64,000 nucleotides of DNA from Ereboglobus luteus (lineage in GTDB: Bacteria; Verrucomicrobiota; Verrucomicrobiia; Opitutales; Opitutaceae). Numbering within the stretch: position 1 is the first letter of the stretch; each line of letters begins with the position of its first letter. Below the pieces are notes generated by a model. That model worked only from the letters and a program-made list of their open reading frames with translations, searched no databases and was not told the origin of the DNA. A program made the position numbers and the translations under genes. Where the stretch lies: the NCBI RefSeq assembly GCF_003096195.1, contig NZ_CP023004.1, positions 1,716,501 to 1,780,500 on the forward strand, read 5' to 3'. Of the stretch, positions 43,091-52,863 are shown piece after piece.

Positions 43091-43324
43091 ATGGCAAACA
43101 AAGACGATAAATGGCCCTCCAATGTTCCCGGTAAATTCTATGTCGACCAGCAATGCATCGACTGCGACCTGTGCCGCGAGACGGCTCCCGCGTTTTTCGC
43201 GCGCAGCGATGAGGGCGGATACTCCTACGTGCAAGCGCAGCCGGCGACCGAGGAAGACACGGCGCTGTGCATGGAAGCCCTCGAGGGCTGCCCGGTCGAG
43301 GCCATCGGCAACGACGGCGAATAA
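43091..43324 (+). CDS. Small ferredoxin, single 4Fe-4S type
   Basis: 77 residues from the ATG at 43091. One iron-sulphur cluster is supported by CIDCDLC and the distant CP pair (GCPVEAIG); the second cluster set is absent. It resembles Fer4-type or [4Fe-4S] ferredoxins of the D. gigas kind. An earlier in-frame ATG at 43079 exists but lacks family support. A strong terminator follows. Confidence 0.85.
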   Translation: MANKDDKWPSNVPGKFYVDQQCIDCDLCRETAPAFFARSDEGGYSYVQAQPATEEDTALCMEALEGCPVEAIGNDGE

Positions 43325-43353
43325 GCGCGCGACAAGGATCTCTTATTTTCTCG

Positions 43354-43382
43354 AAGCCACCGATAAGATCGGTGGCTTTTTT
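43354..43382 (+). terminator. Rho-independent terminator
   Basis: AAGCCACCGAT (43354-43364) pairs with ATCGGTGGCTT (43368-43378), followed by TTTT. It ends the ferredoxin gene. Confidence 0.9.
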
Positions 43383-43584
43383 GTAGGTTGCGCAAAGCCG
43401 GATGACGAGGCAGATTGCCACCAAAAATCAACCCGGCCCCAATCATGCACTGTCATAAAGCACACATCGGTTTCGGCGTTTTATGTGCTCGATCAAATAC
43501 GCCGGTGCGGCATCTGGAGAGTGACGATACAACCGCGCAATCCTGACGCATCACGCCCGTAGGGACGGTATTTTGCGTTTGCCC

Positions 43585-45564
43585 CTACATTTCCGGCTGC
43601 GCGGGGATTTGGTCGGGGTGTTTTTCGAAATACTTTTTTAGCACGTAGCCCGCGATCGGGGCGGCTTTGGCTCCGCCGCCGAGTTCTTCGCCGGGGATGT
43701 TGCCTTCGAGAACCACGGCGATTGCAATGCTCGGGTTTTCCGCGGGCGCGAAACCTATGAACCACGCGAGGTTGATGATGCCGCGCTTGCCATCCACCCA
43801 CACTTCGCGCTGGGCGGTGCCGGTTTTTCCGGCGATGTCGAGATAACCAAGATTGAGCGCCTTGAAGCGCGGATTGGTGAGCATCCGGCCGGAACCGGTT
43901 TTCATGGTCTCGCGCATCGCATCGACGAGCGCGTGGCGCTGTTCAGGCGTCAGCCCGATGGGTTCGGTGCGCTGGCGCGTGCGGTTGGGGTCGTGCAATA
44001 TCGTGGGCGTGGTGCGGGTTTCGTTGCGCGCAACCGAGGCGGCGAAACCCGCCATCTCCAAGGGCGTGACGGTGATTTCGCTTTGACCGATTGCCAGCGT
44101 GACGGTGTCGCCGCCGGTCCATGGCAGGCCGCGTGCGCGGCGCTGGATCGGGTCGGGTATGTTCCCCTTGCCCTCGCTGGGAAGCTCGATGCCGGTGCGT
44201 TGGTCGAGTCCGAAGCGGCGCGCTTCGTCGGCGATGGGTTGCGCGCCGAGGACGAGGCTTTCGCGATAAAAAAAGATGTTGCAGCTCTTGGCGATCGCGT
44301 CGCGAAAACTCATTTCGCCGCGCATGCTGTGGTTGTTGCAGACAAAGTTCCGGTTGCCGACGCGGAGTATGCCGTCGCAATAATACTCGGTGTCCGGCTT
44401 GAGCACGTTGTGCCGGAATCCGGCGATGGCGTCTATGATTTTGAATGTGGAGCCGGGTTGATAACCGCCGGCGATGGCGAGGTTGAACCATGCGCGCTGT
44501 GTGTTCATCTTGTCCACCGTTTCCTGGCTGAGGCGCGGGAAAAAGTCGTTGGGGTTGTAGCCGGGGTTGCTGGCAAGCGCGAGGACTTCGCCGGTGGGCA
44601 CGTCGAGCGCGACCACGGCGCCGCGATAGCCGTCGTTGTCGATGTCGCCGAGTTGCGTCTCGGCGACTTTTTGCAGGTCGATGTCGAGGCTGGTGACGAT
44701 GCTTTGTCCCTGGACGGCGCGCTGGTGCTCGAGCGGGGGCTCGATGCGGTAGCCCGCGGGATCGACGCGGTAGATGGTGTAGCCGGGCTTGCCCTGGAGG
44801 TGTTCGTTGAATCTTAGCTCGAGTCCGTCGCGTCCCGTGGTGCCGCGCATTTTGAAAGTGGTCAGGTTTTCGCCGGGGAAGCCCTCGGCGTCGAGGTCGT
44901 CGCTGGAGCGGATATAGCCGAGCACGTGCGCGGCGGCGCTGCCGTGCGGATAATAACGGATGCTGCTGGCGGTGAGCCGGAGCGGCGAGTTGACGGGCAG
45001 TTGCTCGGCGAGGCGCGCGTATTCCCCGGGTGTGAGGTCGTCGATCAGCGTGTAGGGGATGAGCAACTGCTGGTTGAAATGGCGCTGGAAGCGCGTGGCG
45101 TTCACCGCCTCGTCGCGTCCGGTGATTTCGTTTATCCGGTCGAGGTAGCGTTGCATGACCGCGTAGCGCGCAATGATCCAAAGCTGCCTGGACGAGGGTA
45201 TGTTTTTGTCGTCCGCCTCGCGGTAGTTGCGGCGCGTGATGAGGTAGGCGCGGCGGAACTCGGCGCGGAGTTCGTCGAGGTTTATGGTGACGGCGTAGCG
45301 GGCGAGGTTGCCGACGAGCAGGCGGCCTTCGCGATCGTAAATGTTGCCGCGCGGCCCGGGCGTGAGAATGCGGCGCAGGCTTTGGATTTTTTCGCTTTCC
45401 GCGTATTCGTTGGTCTTGAAGAGCTGCTGGTAGGCGAACCCGATGGCGACGATGAGCAGGAGGATGCCGATGGTGGGATAAAAAATGACAATGCGCTTGT
45501 CGTAGGTTTTGTGGATCTCAACGAGCGTGCCGGAGCGCGGGTCTGTCTTGTCGGGCGGCTGCAT
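43585..45564 (-). CDS. mrdA: Penicillin-binding protein 2 (rod-shape transpeptidase)
   Basis: 659 residues with one N-terminal transmembrane helix (about 25-47), a PBP dimer domain (about 65-280) and a transpeptidase domain. The catalytic SxxK is at 372-375 (STFK), SCN and KTG (AGKTGTAQ) follow. It cross-links peptidoglycan during elongation with RodA and MreBCD, whose genes lie upstream in the same minus-strand operon. RodA is not in the window. Confidence 0.93.
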   Translation of the reverse strand: MQPPDKTDPRSGTLVEIHKTYDKRIVIFYPTIGILLLIVAIGFAYQQLFKTNEYAESEKIQSLRRILTPGPRGNIYDREGRLLVGNLARYAVTINLDELRAEFRRAYLITRRNYREADDKNIPSSRQLWIIARYAVMQRYLDRINEITGRDEAVNATRFQRHFNQQLLIPYTLIDDLTPGEYARLAEQLPVNSPLRLTASSIRYYPHGSAAAHVLGYIRSSDDLDAEGFPGENLTTFKMRGTTGRDGLELRFNEHLQGKPGYTIYRVDPAGYRIEPPLEHQRAVQGQSIVTSLDIDLQKVAETQLGDIDNDGYRGAVVALDVPTGEVLALASNPGYNPNDFFPRLSQETVDKMNTQRAWFNLAIAGGYQPGSTFKIIDAIAGFRHNVLKPDTEYYCDGILRVGNRNFVCNNHSMRGEMSFRDAIAKSCNIFFYRESLVLGAQPIADEARRFGLDQRTGIELPSEGKGNIPDPIQRRARGLPWTGGDTVTLAIGQSEITVTPLEMAGFAASVARNETRTTPTILHDPNRTRQRTEPIGLTPEQRHALVDAMRETMKTGSGRMLTNPRFKALNLGYLDIAGKTGTAQREVWVDGKRGIINLAWFIGFAPAENPSIAIAVVLEGNIPGEELGGGAKAAPIAGYVLKKYFEKHPDQIPAQPEM

Positions 45565-45567
45565 TTT

Positions 45568-46107
45568 TTAGTCGTGCGCGGAGAGGCCGAGCTGCATGTG
45601 CGCGTTGATGCCGGCGAGTTCGAGGGCGCGTGTTTGCAGCGCGATATACCACGGCGCGATCAGCGCCACAAGCGCGCTCGAAAGCACGAGGTTCACAAGC
45701 AGCGTGTAGAGGACGCCGGTTTGCACGGGGCCGCGAATCGCAAAGGCGATCGCGATCACGACAAACAGGATGGCGTTGGCGCTCACCGCGGCGATCACGC
45801 CCGAGGCGGTGTCGACGCGCGGCGTGCGTCCGCGCACTCGGTGAATAATCACGCCCGCCAGCAGAAAAAGCGCCGCGTGCATGCCGAAGGGCACGGCCGA
45901 CGCGGCGTCGAGCCACAGGCCGAGCGGCAGCGTGATGCGCCAGATGACGCGCGACCGAAAGCGCAGCGCCGCATGGGCGACCATTAATCCGCCCGTGAAA
46001 AGATTGAGGTGCCACACGGCGAGGTAGTGGTTGATTTGCGCGGTGATCGTCCAAAGCAAGATCCCGCAGACAATCACGACAAGCGGCTGGCGGTGGAGGG
46101 AGATCAT
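45568..46107 (-). CDS. mreD: Rod-shape-determining protein MreD
   Basis: 179 residues with about five transmembrane helices. Its position between mreC and mrdA and its size identify it. It overlaps the mreC stop by 4 bases (ATGA), so the two are translationally coupled, and it ends 3 bases before mrdA. It links MreC to the membrane complex. Confidence 0.85.
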   Translation of the reverse strand: MISLHRQPLVVIVCGILLWTITAQINHYLAVWHLNLFTGGLMVAHAALRFRSRVIWRITLPLGLWLDAASAVPFGMHAALFLLAGVIIHRVRGRTPRVDTASGVIAAVSANAILFVVIAIAFAIRGPVQTGVLYTLLVNLVLSSALVALIAPWYIALQTRALELAGINAHMQLGLSAHD

Positions 46108-46964
46108 CGCGCGCCTCCCTTCGGCGGTTCATTGGGGGCGAGAGGCACGAGCACGGTGACCTCCATGAGGGAGGAGAGGCGCGAGTCGAGGCTCACCTCG
46201 GCGGATTGGAAAAGCCCGTCGCTGTCGGGCTCGAGTTTGCGTAGCACGCCGAGGGAAAGCCCCGGTGGAAACACACCGCCCAGGCCGGAGGTGACAACGC
46301 GCGGCTCCTCGCCGGGCGCGATAAAAATATCGAGCGGCACAAACTCGAGCGAGCCGGTTGCGTTCGAAAACGCCGCGCTCGAGCGTCCCTGAAAATTGAC
46401 GGGGCGATGCTTGCCGTCCGTCTCAATGACAGCCGAAAGGCGCACGCCGGGGCTGCTGAGCAGATCGACGACGGATGTGTAGAGGCCCACCTCGCTCACG
46501 CGTCCCACGACACCCCCGGCAAAAATCACCGGCGAGCCGACGGTGATGCCGTAGTTGCGGCCCTTGCGAATCGTGATGCGCTGCCACCACGCGTTGTAAT
46601 CGCGGCGGACCACCCGCGCGGCCTCGTGGCGGTATTCGTTAAACACGGGCAGGTTGAGCAGCGCCTCGAGCCGGGCGACTTCGTCCTCAAGCGTTTTGGC
46701 CTCCCTGATTTTGTTTTCGTAAAATGAGTTCAGTCTCGCGATTTCCTGTCCCGCCTCGATGAGGTCGTTCGGGTTGCGCGTGCGCATCGCCCAGTAATCC
46801 TGAAACGTGCGGATGGTTGCCGCGCTTACGTCGATTGGCGCTTGGAACTCAAAAAACGTGTGCCTCGCGAAGCGTTTCACGGCGAACGGCAAAAACATCC
46901 ACGCCGCGAATACGATGGCGAGAACGATGAATGGTTTTGTCTGGTCGAAGCGCTTGAATTGCAC
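46104..46964 (-). CDS. mreC: Rod-shape-determining protein MreC
   Basis: 286 residues with an N-terminal membrane anchor (about 9-27), a coiled-coil region (about 70-100, LNSFYENKIREAKTLEDEVA) and the extracytoplasmic beta-domain (GITVGSPVIFAGGVVGRVSE). It connects MreB filaments to the wall synthesis enzymes. A 130-base gap with an inverted TTTGGATT/AATCCAAA repeat separates it from mreB, which is larger than usual within this operon. Confidence 0.9.
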   Translation of the reverse strand: MQFKRFDQTKPFIVLAIVFAAWMFLPFAVKRFARHTFFEFQAPIDVSAATIRTFQDYWAMRTRNPNDLIEAGQEIARLNSFYENKIREAKTLEDEVARLEALLNLPVFNEYRHEAARVVRRDYNAWWQRITIRKGRNYGITVGSPVIFAGGVVGRVSEVGLYTSVVDLLSSPGVRLSAVIETDGKHRPVNFQGRSSAAFSNATGSLEFVPLDIFIAPGEEPRVVTSGLGGVFPPGLSLGVLRKLEPDSDGLFQSAEVSLDSRLSSLMEVTVLVPLAPNEPPKGGAR

Positions 46965-46970
46965 GAAGAA

Positions 46971-47086
46971 ATTTTGGATTTTGAAGTCTGGATTTTGGAT
47001 TACGCGCTACCGCGCGGAAACGAAAGCGAAATCGGAGCGGAGGCCCCAAAATCCAAAATCGAGAATCGAAAATCCAAAACCGGCAA
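46971..47086. repeat. Inverted repeat between mreB and mreC
   Basis: ATTTTGGATTTTGAAGTCTG-like sequence at the left is mirrored by CAAAATCGAGAATCGAAAAT-like sequence at the right. This short AT-rich element inside the mre operon could attenuate transcription from mreB into mreC. Confidence 0.5.
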
Positions 47087-47094
47087 AAATGCCG

Positions 47095-48111
47095 TCAGAC
47101 ATTTTGCAGCAACCAGTTGATGTCGTTCAGCACGGCGCCGGTGCCGTTTGCGACCGCGGAAAGCGGATCCTCGGCCACGGTGACGGGCAGGCCGGTTTTG
47201 TCGCTCAACAGGCGGTCGATGCCGCGAATGAGCGAGCCGCCGCCGGCGAGCACAAAGCCGCGGTCAACGAGGTCGGCGGAAAGCTCAGGCGGGCAGCGCT
47301 CCAGTGTCGCGCGCACGGCGTCGACAATCGCGCTGATGGTGTCCGCGAGCGCGTCACGGATTTCCTGCGAGGTGATGTGGATTGTTTTCGGGAGCCCGGC
47401 GACGGAATCGCGGCCCTTCACCTCCATGTCGATTTCCTCGTCGAGCGGATACGCCGAGCCGATGCGCATTTTGATTTCCTCGGCGGTGCGCTCGCCGATG
47501 AGAAGGTTATAGGCGCGCTTCATGTAGTTGACGATCGCGCTGTCGAGTTCGTCGCCCGCGACGCGCACGGACTTTGAAAACACGACGCCCGCGAGCGAAA
47601 TGATGGCGATTTCGGTCGTGCCGCCGCCGATGTCCACGATCATGTTGGCGGCGGGTTCGTCGATGGGCAGGCCGACGCCGATCGCGGCGGCCATGGGTTC
47701 GGGAATGGTGATCACCTCGCGCGCGCCGGCGCGGGACGCGGAGTCCTTCACGGCGCGTCTTTCGACCTCGGTGATGCCCGAGGGAATCGCGATGACGACG
47801 CGCGGCGGGATGCGCAGCGTGTGGATGCGCGCCTTGCCGATGAAGTAGCGGAGCATCGCCTCGGTCACGTCGAAGTCGGCGATGACGCCGTCCTTCATTG
47901 GGCGAATGGCGGTGATGTTGCCCGGGGTTCGGCCAAGCATGCGCTTGGCGTCATCGCCGACGGCGCGAACCTTGCGTGTGTTGGTGTCGAGCGCGACAAC
48001 GCTTGGCTCGCGCAGAACAACGCCCTTGTCCTTCACATAGACAAGTGTGTTGGCGGTGCCGAGGTCGATGCCGATGTCGTTGGAGAAGTAACCTAAGAGG
48101 TTTGAAGCCAT
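47095..48111 (-). CDS. mreB: Rod-shape-determining protein MreB (actin homologue)
   Basis: 338 residues from the ATG at 48111 (MASNLLGYF). The actin fold signatures are intact: GIDLGTANTLVYVKD for phosphate binding, GGGTTEIAIISL and GGGSLIRGID. It forms membrane-bound filaments that guide elongation. It is the first gene of the operon mreB-mreC-mreD-mrdA. Confidence 0.94.
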   Translation of the reverse strand: MASNLLGYFSNDIGIDLGTANTLVYVKDKGVVLREPSVVALDTNTRKVRAVGDDAKRMLGRTPGNITAIRPMKDGVIADFDVTEAMLRYFIGKARIHTLRIPPRVVIAIPSGITEVERRAVKDSASRAGAREVITIPEPMAAAIGVGLPIDEPAANMIVDIGGGTTEIAIISLAGVVFSKSVRVAGDELDSAIVNYMKRAYNLLIGERTAEEIKMRIGSAYPLDEEIDMEVKGRDSVAGLPKTIHITSQEIRDALADTISAIVDAVRATLERCPPELSADLVDRGFVLAGGGSLIRGIDRLLSDKTGLPVTVAEDPLSAVANGTGAVLNDINWLLQNV

Positions 48112-48358
48112 TTTGTAACTGTTCGTTGAAAGGTGTGTTCCGCGCATGCCGCGGGGCGATGCGTGTCCGCGACAGAAAAGAATCTTCGAGGACAGTCTCT
48201 GTCAAAGGGTAAATAAGAATAATACAAGATCATTTGCAAGAGGCCGCGCCGGTTCGCCACGCGCCTTGTTTGCACACCTCCCATCATTTTTCTGTATAAA
48301 AATTACGCTGCTCACGCCTTGACATCCTCTGGGCAACGAACCAAATCTTTAAATCGTA

Positions 48359-49345
48359 ATGCGGAATAGTTATTCAGACGACCAATTACATCTTGCCGCC
48401 CGCCTCTATTACGTGGAGGGGCTGGGACAGGATGAAGTGGCCAAATTCGTGAAGGTTTCGCAGGCCAAGGTGTCGCGCCTTCTCGCCATGGCGCGCGAGC
48501 GTGGCATCGTCCGCATTACGGTCGCGGATTACGAGCCGCGCGACCGCGAACTCGAAACCCGCTTGCGCGTCCAGCTCGGGCTTTCGACGGCCATCGTCAT
48601 CAGGACCGCCGAAAACCTGCCGCCCGCCGACTTGCGCAAAACCATCGGCCTGTTCGCCGCCGGCGCGTTCGAGTCGCTTATCGAGACCAAGAGCATCATC
48701 GCCCTTGGCGGGGGCCGCACCATCCACGCGCTCATCCAAAACGTGCGCGAATCCAAGAGCCTGGCGCCGACCATCGTGCAATCGATGGGCAGCGTTGATT
48801 CCAACATAAACACTTTCGACGCCCAGGAAATCGGCCGCGTGCTCTCCCAGCGTCTCGGCGGCAACTTCGTGGCGATGAACACGCCCGCCTACGTGCATGA
48901 GAAAAAAATGCGCGACGCCCTGCTCGGACTTGAGCAGATCCGCACCGTGAACAACTATTTCGACCGCGCCCACCTCGCCGTCATCGGCATTGGCGCGCTG
49001 GACAATTCCGTGTTCACCGAGCGTCGCGTCCTCAAGCAAAACGAGATCGAGGCCCTGCGCGACGCCGGCGCGGTCGGCGAGGCTTGCGGGCGCTACTTCA
49101 ACGCCGCGGGCAAGGAGTGCGACACTCCCTGGCGCGACTGCGTGATGAGCATCGAGCTTTCGCAGCTCGCCAAAATCCCCCAAGTCATCGGCGTGGTGAC
49201 GGGCAACGACCGGGCGCCCTCGATCATGGCCGCCATCAAGGGCGGCTTTCTCAAGGGCATCATCATCGACGAGCCCAGCGCGCGCACGCTGCTTAACTAT
49301 TCCGCACAATCCACAAAAACAAAATCAACCAAGAAAAAGAAATGA
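48359..49345 (+). CDS. SorC/DeoR-family sugar-binding regulator
   Basis: 328 residues. The N-terminal helix-turn-helix (AARLYYVEGLGQDEVAKFVK, then VSQAKVSRLLAMAR) is followed by the SorC sugar-binding domain (IIALGGGRTIHALIQNV, PAYVHEKKMRDALL). It is the first gene of the glycerophosphate cluster, overlapping the GDPD gene by 4 bases, and probably controls it. A glycerol-phosphate-type effector is an inference. Confidence 0.88.
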   Translation: MRNSYSDDQLHLAARLYYVEGLGQDEVAKFVKVSQAKVSRLLAMARERGIVRITVADYEPRDRELETRLRVQLGLSTAIVIRTAENLPPADLRKTIGLFAAGAFESLIETKSIIALGGGRTIHALIQNVRESKSLAPTIVQSMGSVDSNINTFDAQEIGRVLSQRLGGNFVAMNTPAYVHEKKMRDALLGLEQIRTVNNYFDRAHLAVIGIGALDNSVFTERRVLKQNEIEALRDAGAVGEACGRYFNAAGKECDTPWRDCVMSIELSQLAKIPQVIGVVTGNDRAPSIMAAIKGGFLKGIIIDEPSARTLLNYSAQSTKTKSTKKKK

Positions 49346-50343
49346 GCCCCCGCATAGCACTCGCCTGGCTGCTCGTTGCCGCCGCCCCAACCGCCTTGTT
49401 TGCGCAAGCACGGACCTCCGCGTCCCCGAAAAGCAATTGGAACGTCACCGACCACATCGCCCTTAAGGACTTCACCGTGCAAAGCCACCGCGGCGCGGGC
49501 AATCTCGCCGAGGAGGGAACGCTGGAGTCGTTCAAACTTGGCTGGGCCCTGGGCACCGTTCCCGAGGCCGACATCCGCGCCACCAAGGACGGCGTCATCG
49601 TCTCCTTCCACGACGGCAGTTTCAAGCGCCTGGTCAAGGGCGCCGACGAGGCTCTCAAGAAAAGCTCCGTCGAAAAAAGCACGTGGGCGTTTCTCCAAAC
49701 CCTCGATGTCGGCGCGTGGAAAGGCGATTCGTTCAAGGGCCGCCGCGTTCCGAAAATGACCGACATCTTCGCCTACATGGCCGACAATCCCGAGTTCCGT
49801 CTTTACCTCGACATCAAGAAGGTGGACTTCGCCGTGCTCGCAAAACTGGTGAAGGACGCCGGCGTCAGCGATCGCGTCATCCTCGCCTCGCGCCATCCCG
49901 CGCATCATATCGAATGGAAAAAACTCGTGCCCGAGTCCGGCACGCTTCTCTGGATGCCCACGGGCGAGCAGGAAATCACCAAGATGATCGACGAGCTTGT
50001 CGCCAGCGGTGACATCAAAGCAATCACCTCGGTGCAATTGCACGTGCACCTCAATCGGAACGGCGCAAACTATGATCGCGCCAGCGACGGCGGCAGGGAC
50101 TGGAAAAAAATCCCCTGCACCGACGATCCCTCCGAGCCGTTCAACCATACGCGCTCCTTCATCATCAAGCTCGGCGAGCGCATGCGCTCCCTCGGCATCC
50201 TGTATCAGTCGTTTCCCTATATTTCCCGCGAGGGCGTTTACTCAGAACTGATGGACCTCGGGGTGGCCTCCTTTGCCACCGACAATCCCGACGTCGCCAT
50301 GCTCGAAATCAAAAAATACTACGCCAAGAAGGGGAAGAAATAA
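49342..50343 (+). CDS. Glycerophosphodiester phosphodiesterase family protein, exported
   Basis: 333 residues with a signal peptide (about 1-21, ALFAQA end). GDPD motifs are present: SHRGAGNLAEEGTLESFKLG with the catalytic His, an Asp in PEADIRATKDGVIVSFHDGS and a Lys in LYLDIKK. It would release glycerol-phosphate or glycerol from diesters in the periplasm. It overlaps the regulator stop by 4 bases. Confidence 0.88.
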   Translation: MSPRIALAWLLVAAAPTALFAQARTSASPKSNWNVTDHIALKDFTVQSHRGAGNLAEEGTLESFKLGWALGTVPEADIRATKDGVIVSFHDGSFKRLVKGADEALKKSSVEKSTWAFLQTLDVGAWKGDSFKGRRVPKMTDIFAYMADNPEFRLYLDIKKVDFAVLAKLVKDAGVSDRVILASRHPAHHIEWKKLVPESGTLLWMPTGEQEITKMIDELVASGDIKAITSVQLHVHLNRNGANYDRASDGGRDWKKIPCTDDPSEPFNHTRSFIIKLGERMRSLGILYQSFPYISREGVYSELMDLGVASFATDNPDVAMLEIKKYYAKKGKK

Positions 50344-50388
50344 TCCCCGCTCGTCACAGTTTCAACAATCACGAAGAAAACCAGCATC

Positions 50389-51786
50389 ATGAACAACACT
50401 CCTTCCCCGGCCCAACCGGCTGACGCAAACACACTGTTCGGCATCACGCGCCTCTCCCCGCAGGAGGCGCTTGCCGCCGCGAGCGAAACCAAGGCGCTCG
50501 TGCTCGAACCCGGTTGCCTCGGGAAGGTCGCCCAAGTGTTCAAGCAACAATTCCCCGGGCGCAAGGCCGTCGTCATCGCGGACCAAAACACGATGGCCGT
50601 CGCGGGCAATGCCGTTCGCGACGCGCTCGCGGCCGACGGCGTCACCGTGCTTGAGCCGTTCATCTTCACCGACCCGGGGCTCTACGCCGAATACAAATAC
50701 GTCGAGCAACTCATCGCCTCGTTCAAGACGCACGACGCCATTCCCGTCGCCGTCGGGTCGGGCACGATCAACGACCTCACCAAGCGCGCCTCGCACGAGA
50801 CGGGCCGCCAGTATGTTTGCGTCGGCACCGCTGCGTCGATGGACGGCTACACCGCGTTCGGCGCGTCGATCACGTATGAAAACGCCAAGCAGACGCTCGT
50901 CTGCCCCGCGCCGCAGGCCGTCCTCGCGGACATCGACATTATCAAAAAAGCCCCGCCGGAAATGACCGCCTCCGGCTATGCCGACCTGCTCGCGAAAGTT
51001 CCCGCCGGCGCCGACTGGATACTCGCCGACGCGCTCGGCGAGGAACCCATCGAGACCAAGGCGTGGACAATCGTGCAAGGCGGACTGCGCGACGCGCTCG
51101 CCGATCCCGCCGCCGCCCGCGCGGGTGACGGTGCCGCGATCAACGCGCTCACCGAGGGCCTCATACTCGGCGGCTTTGCCATGCAATGGGCGAAATCCAG
51201 CCGCCCCGCATCGGGCGCCGAGCACCAGTTCAGCCACCTCTGGGACATGGAGCACCACACGCACAACGGCGCCGCGCCCTCGCACGGCTTCAAGGTCGGC
51301 ATCGGCACGCTCGCCATCACCAGCCTCTACGAGCAACTGCTCCGCATGGACGCCTCCGCGCTCGACATCGACGCGATCTGCGCCGCCTGGCCCGACGCAA
51401 AGACGGTCGAGACCAACACCGCCGCCCTGTTTGCCACGGCGGATTTCAAGGAGACCGCCGTCCGCGAAACCATGACGAAATACGTCGATGCCGCCGCGCT
51501 CCGCAAACAACTCGAGCTCTTGAAAACCGAGTGGCCCGCGATCTGCGCCAAGCTCCGCCGCCAGCTCATCCCCTTTGCCGACATCAAGCAGCGCTTGCAA
51601 TCGGTCGGCGCTCCCTTCGAGCCCGAGCAAATCGGCATCACCCGCCAGCGTTTGCGCGAAACCTTCACAAAGGCCTACCACATCCGCCGCCGCTTCACCG
51701 TCCTCGACGTCGCCGTGCGCACCGGCTGGCTCGCGCCCGCGCTCGACGCCCTTTTCGGCCCCGGCGGCACGTGGGAGTCAAAATAA
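50389..51786 (+). CDS. Glycerol-1-phosphate dehydrogenase (EgsA/AraM-type)
   Basis: 465 residues of the iron-containing alcohol dehydrogenase-like superfamily. VAVGSGTINDLTKRASHETG and GTAASMDGYTAFGAS match the sn-glycerol-1-phosphate dehydrogenase family, with metal-binding His in EHQFSHLWDMEHH. It interconverts glycerol-1-phosphate and DHAP. In this operon it could turn G1P, for example from archaeal lipid breakdown, into a form used by the cell. Other members such as AraM have this activity in bacteria. Confidence 0.85.
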   Translation: MNNTPSPAQPADANTLFGITRLSPQEALAAASETKALVLEPGCLGKVAQVFKQQFPGRKAVVIADQNTMAVAGNAVRDALAADGVTVLEPFIFTDPGLYAEYKYVEQLIASFKTHDAIPVAVGSGTINDLTKRASHETGRQYVCVGTAASMDGYTAFGASITYENAKQTLVCPAPQAVLADIDIIKKAPPEMTASGYADLLAKVPAGADWILADALGEEPIETKAWTIVQGGLRDALADPAAARAGDGAAINALTEGLILGGFAMQWAKSSRPASGAEHQFSHLWDMEHHTHNGAAPSHGFKVGIGTLAITSLYEQLLRMDASALDIDAICAAWPDAKTVETNTAALFATADFKETAVRETMTKYVDAAALRKQLELLKTEWPAICAKLRRQLIPFADIKQRLQSVGAPFEPEQIGITRQRLRETFTKAYHIRRRFTVLDVAVRTGWLAPALDALFGPGGTWESK

Positions 51787-51929
51787 ACCGCCATGCCCAA
51801 CAAAAACCATGCGCAACACACGCCGATTTTGGCCGGGGTTCTCATTTTTGCCCTTGCCTGACTCTCAAAAACGCATGGTTATTGTTGTGAAAAACAACCC
51901 CCGATTCTGACCTATCCTGTTCCGTTCCA

Positions 51930-52763
51930 ATGACCGCATCCGCCACAACCACTGCCGACACCTCCCGCATTCGCCATGTCGTCCTCGACATGGACGGCAC
52001 CATCTACAAAGGCGGCACGCTGTTTCCCTGGACAAAACCGTTCCTCGATTCCCTCACCCAGCACGGCATCGGTTACACCTTCCTCACCAACAATCCCTCC
52101 AAGAGCTCCGCCGATTACCTCGCGCACTTGGAGCGCATCGGGATTCCCTCCGCGCCCGAGCAACTCTACACTTCCGCGCAGGCCACCATTGACTGGTTGA
52201 AAGCCAATCATCCCGAGTTCCGCCGCCTGTTCCTCCTGGGCACGCCCAGCATGATCGGTGAATTCACCAAGGCCGGTTACGAATCCGCCAACGACGATCC
52301 CGCCGACATTCCCGACGCCGTCATCGCCGCCTTTGACATGAGCCTCACCTACGCGCGCCTCTGCCGCGCCTCGTGGTGGGCCTCGCAAGGCCGCCCCTAT
52401 TTCGCGACCAACCCCGATCGCATTTGCCCCACCGACCAGCCCACCGTGCTCGTCGATTGCGCCGCGATCTGCGCGGCAATCCAGTCCGCCACGGGACGCG
52501 CTCCCGACCGGGTTTTTGGAAAACCCGATCCCTCGATGGTTACCGGTATCCTCCAGCGCCACAATCTCCGCCCGGAGGAGGTCGCGATGGTCGGCGACCG
52601 TATTTACACCGACATCGCCATGGCTCAAAACGCCGGCGTTACGGGCGTGCTCGTCCTCTCCGGCGAAGCCACGCGACAAGACGCCGAGGCATCCTCGGTC
52701 AAGGCCGACATTATTGTTGAAAACCTCGCCGGCCTCGGAGAGATGCTTATCGGTTCGCGCTAA
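51930..52763 (+). CDS. HAD-superfamily IIA phosphatase, NagD-like
   Basis: 277 residues. HAD motifs in order: LDMDGTIYKGG with the nucleophilic Asp, LTNNPSKSS, VFGKPDPSM with the Lys and VGDRIYTDIAMAQNAG. The C2 cap of type IIA enzymes lies between. Likely substrates are small phosphate esters such as glycerol phosphate, an inference from the neighbours. About 140 bases separate it from the previous gene. Confidence 0.87.
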   Translation: MTASATTTADTSRIRHVVLDMDGTIYKGGTLFPWTKPFLDSLTQHGIGYTFLTNNPSKSSADYLAHLERIGIPSAPEQLYTSAQATIDWLKANHPEFRRLFLLGTPSMIGEFTKAGYESANDDPADIPDAVIAAFDMSLTYARLCRASWWASQGRPYFATNPDRICPTDQPTVLVDCAAICAAIQSATGRAPDRVFGKPDPSMVTGILQRHNLRPEEVAMVGDRIYTDIAMAQNAGVTGVLVLSGEATRQDAEASSVKADIIVENLAGLGEMLIGSR

Positions 52764-52863
52764 ACTCACACCGTCACCCCGCCAACGACCCCCGTTTTTT
52801 TCACCATAACCAACATCGGACTCACCTAAAACATATACGCATAAATATTCCAATCGAAATAAC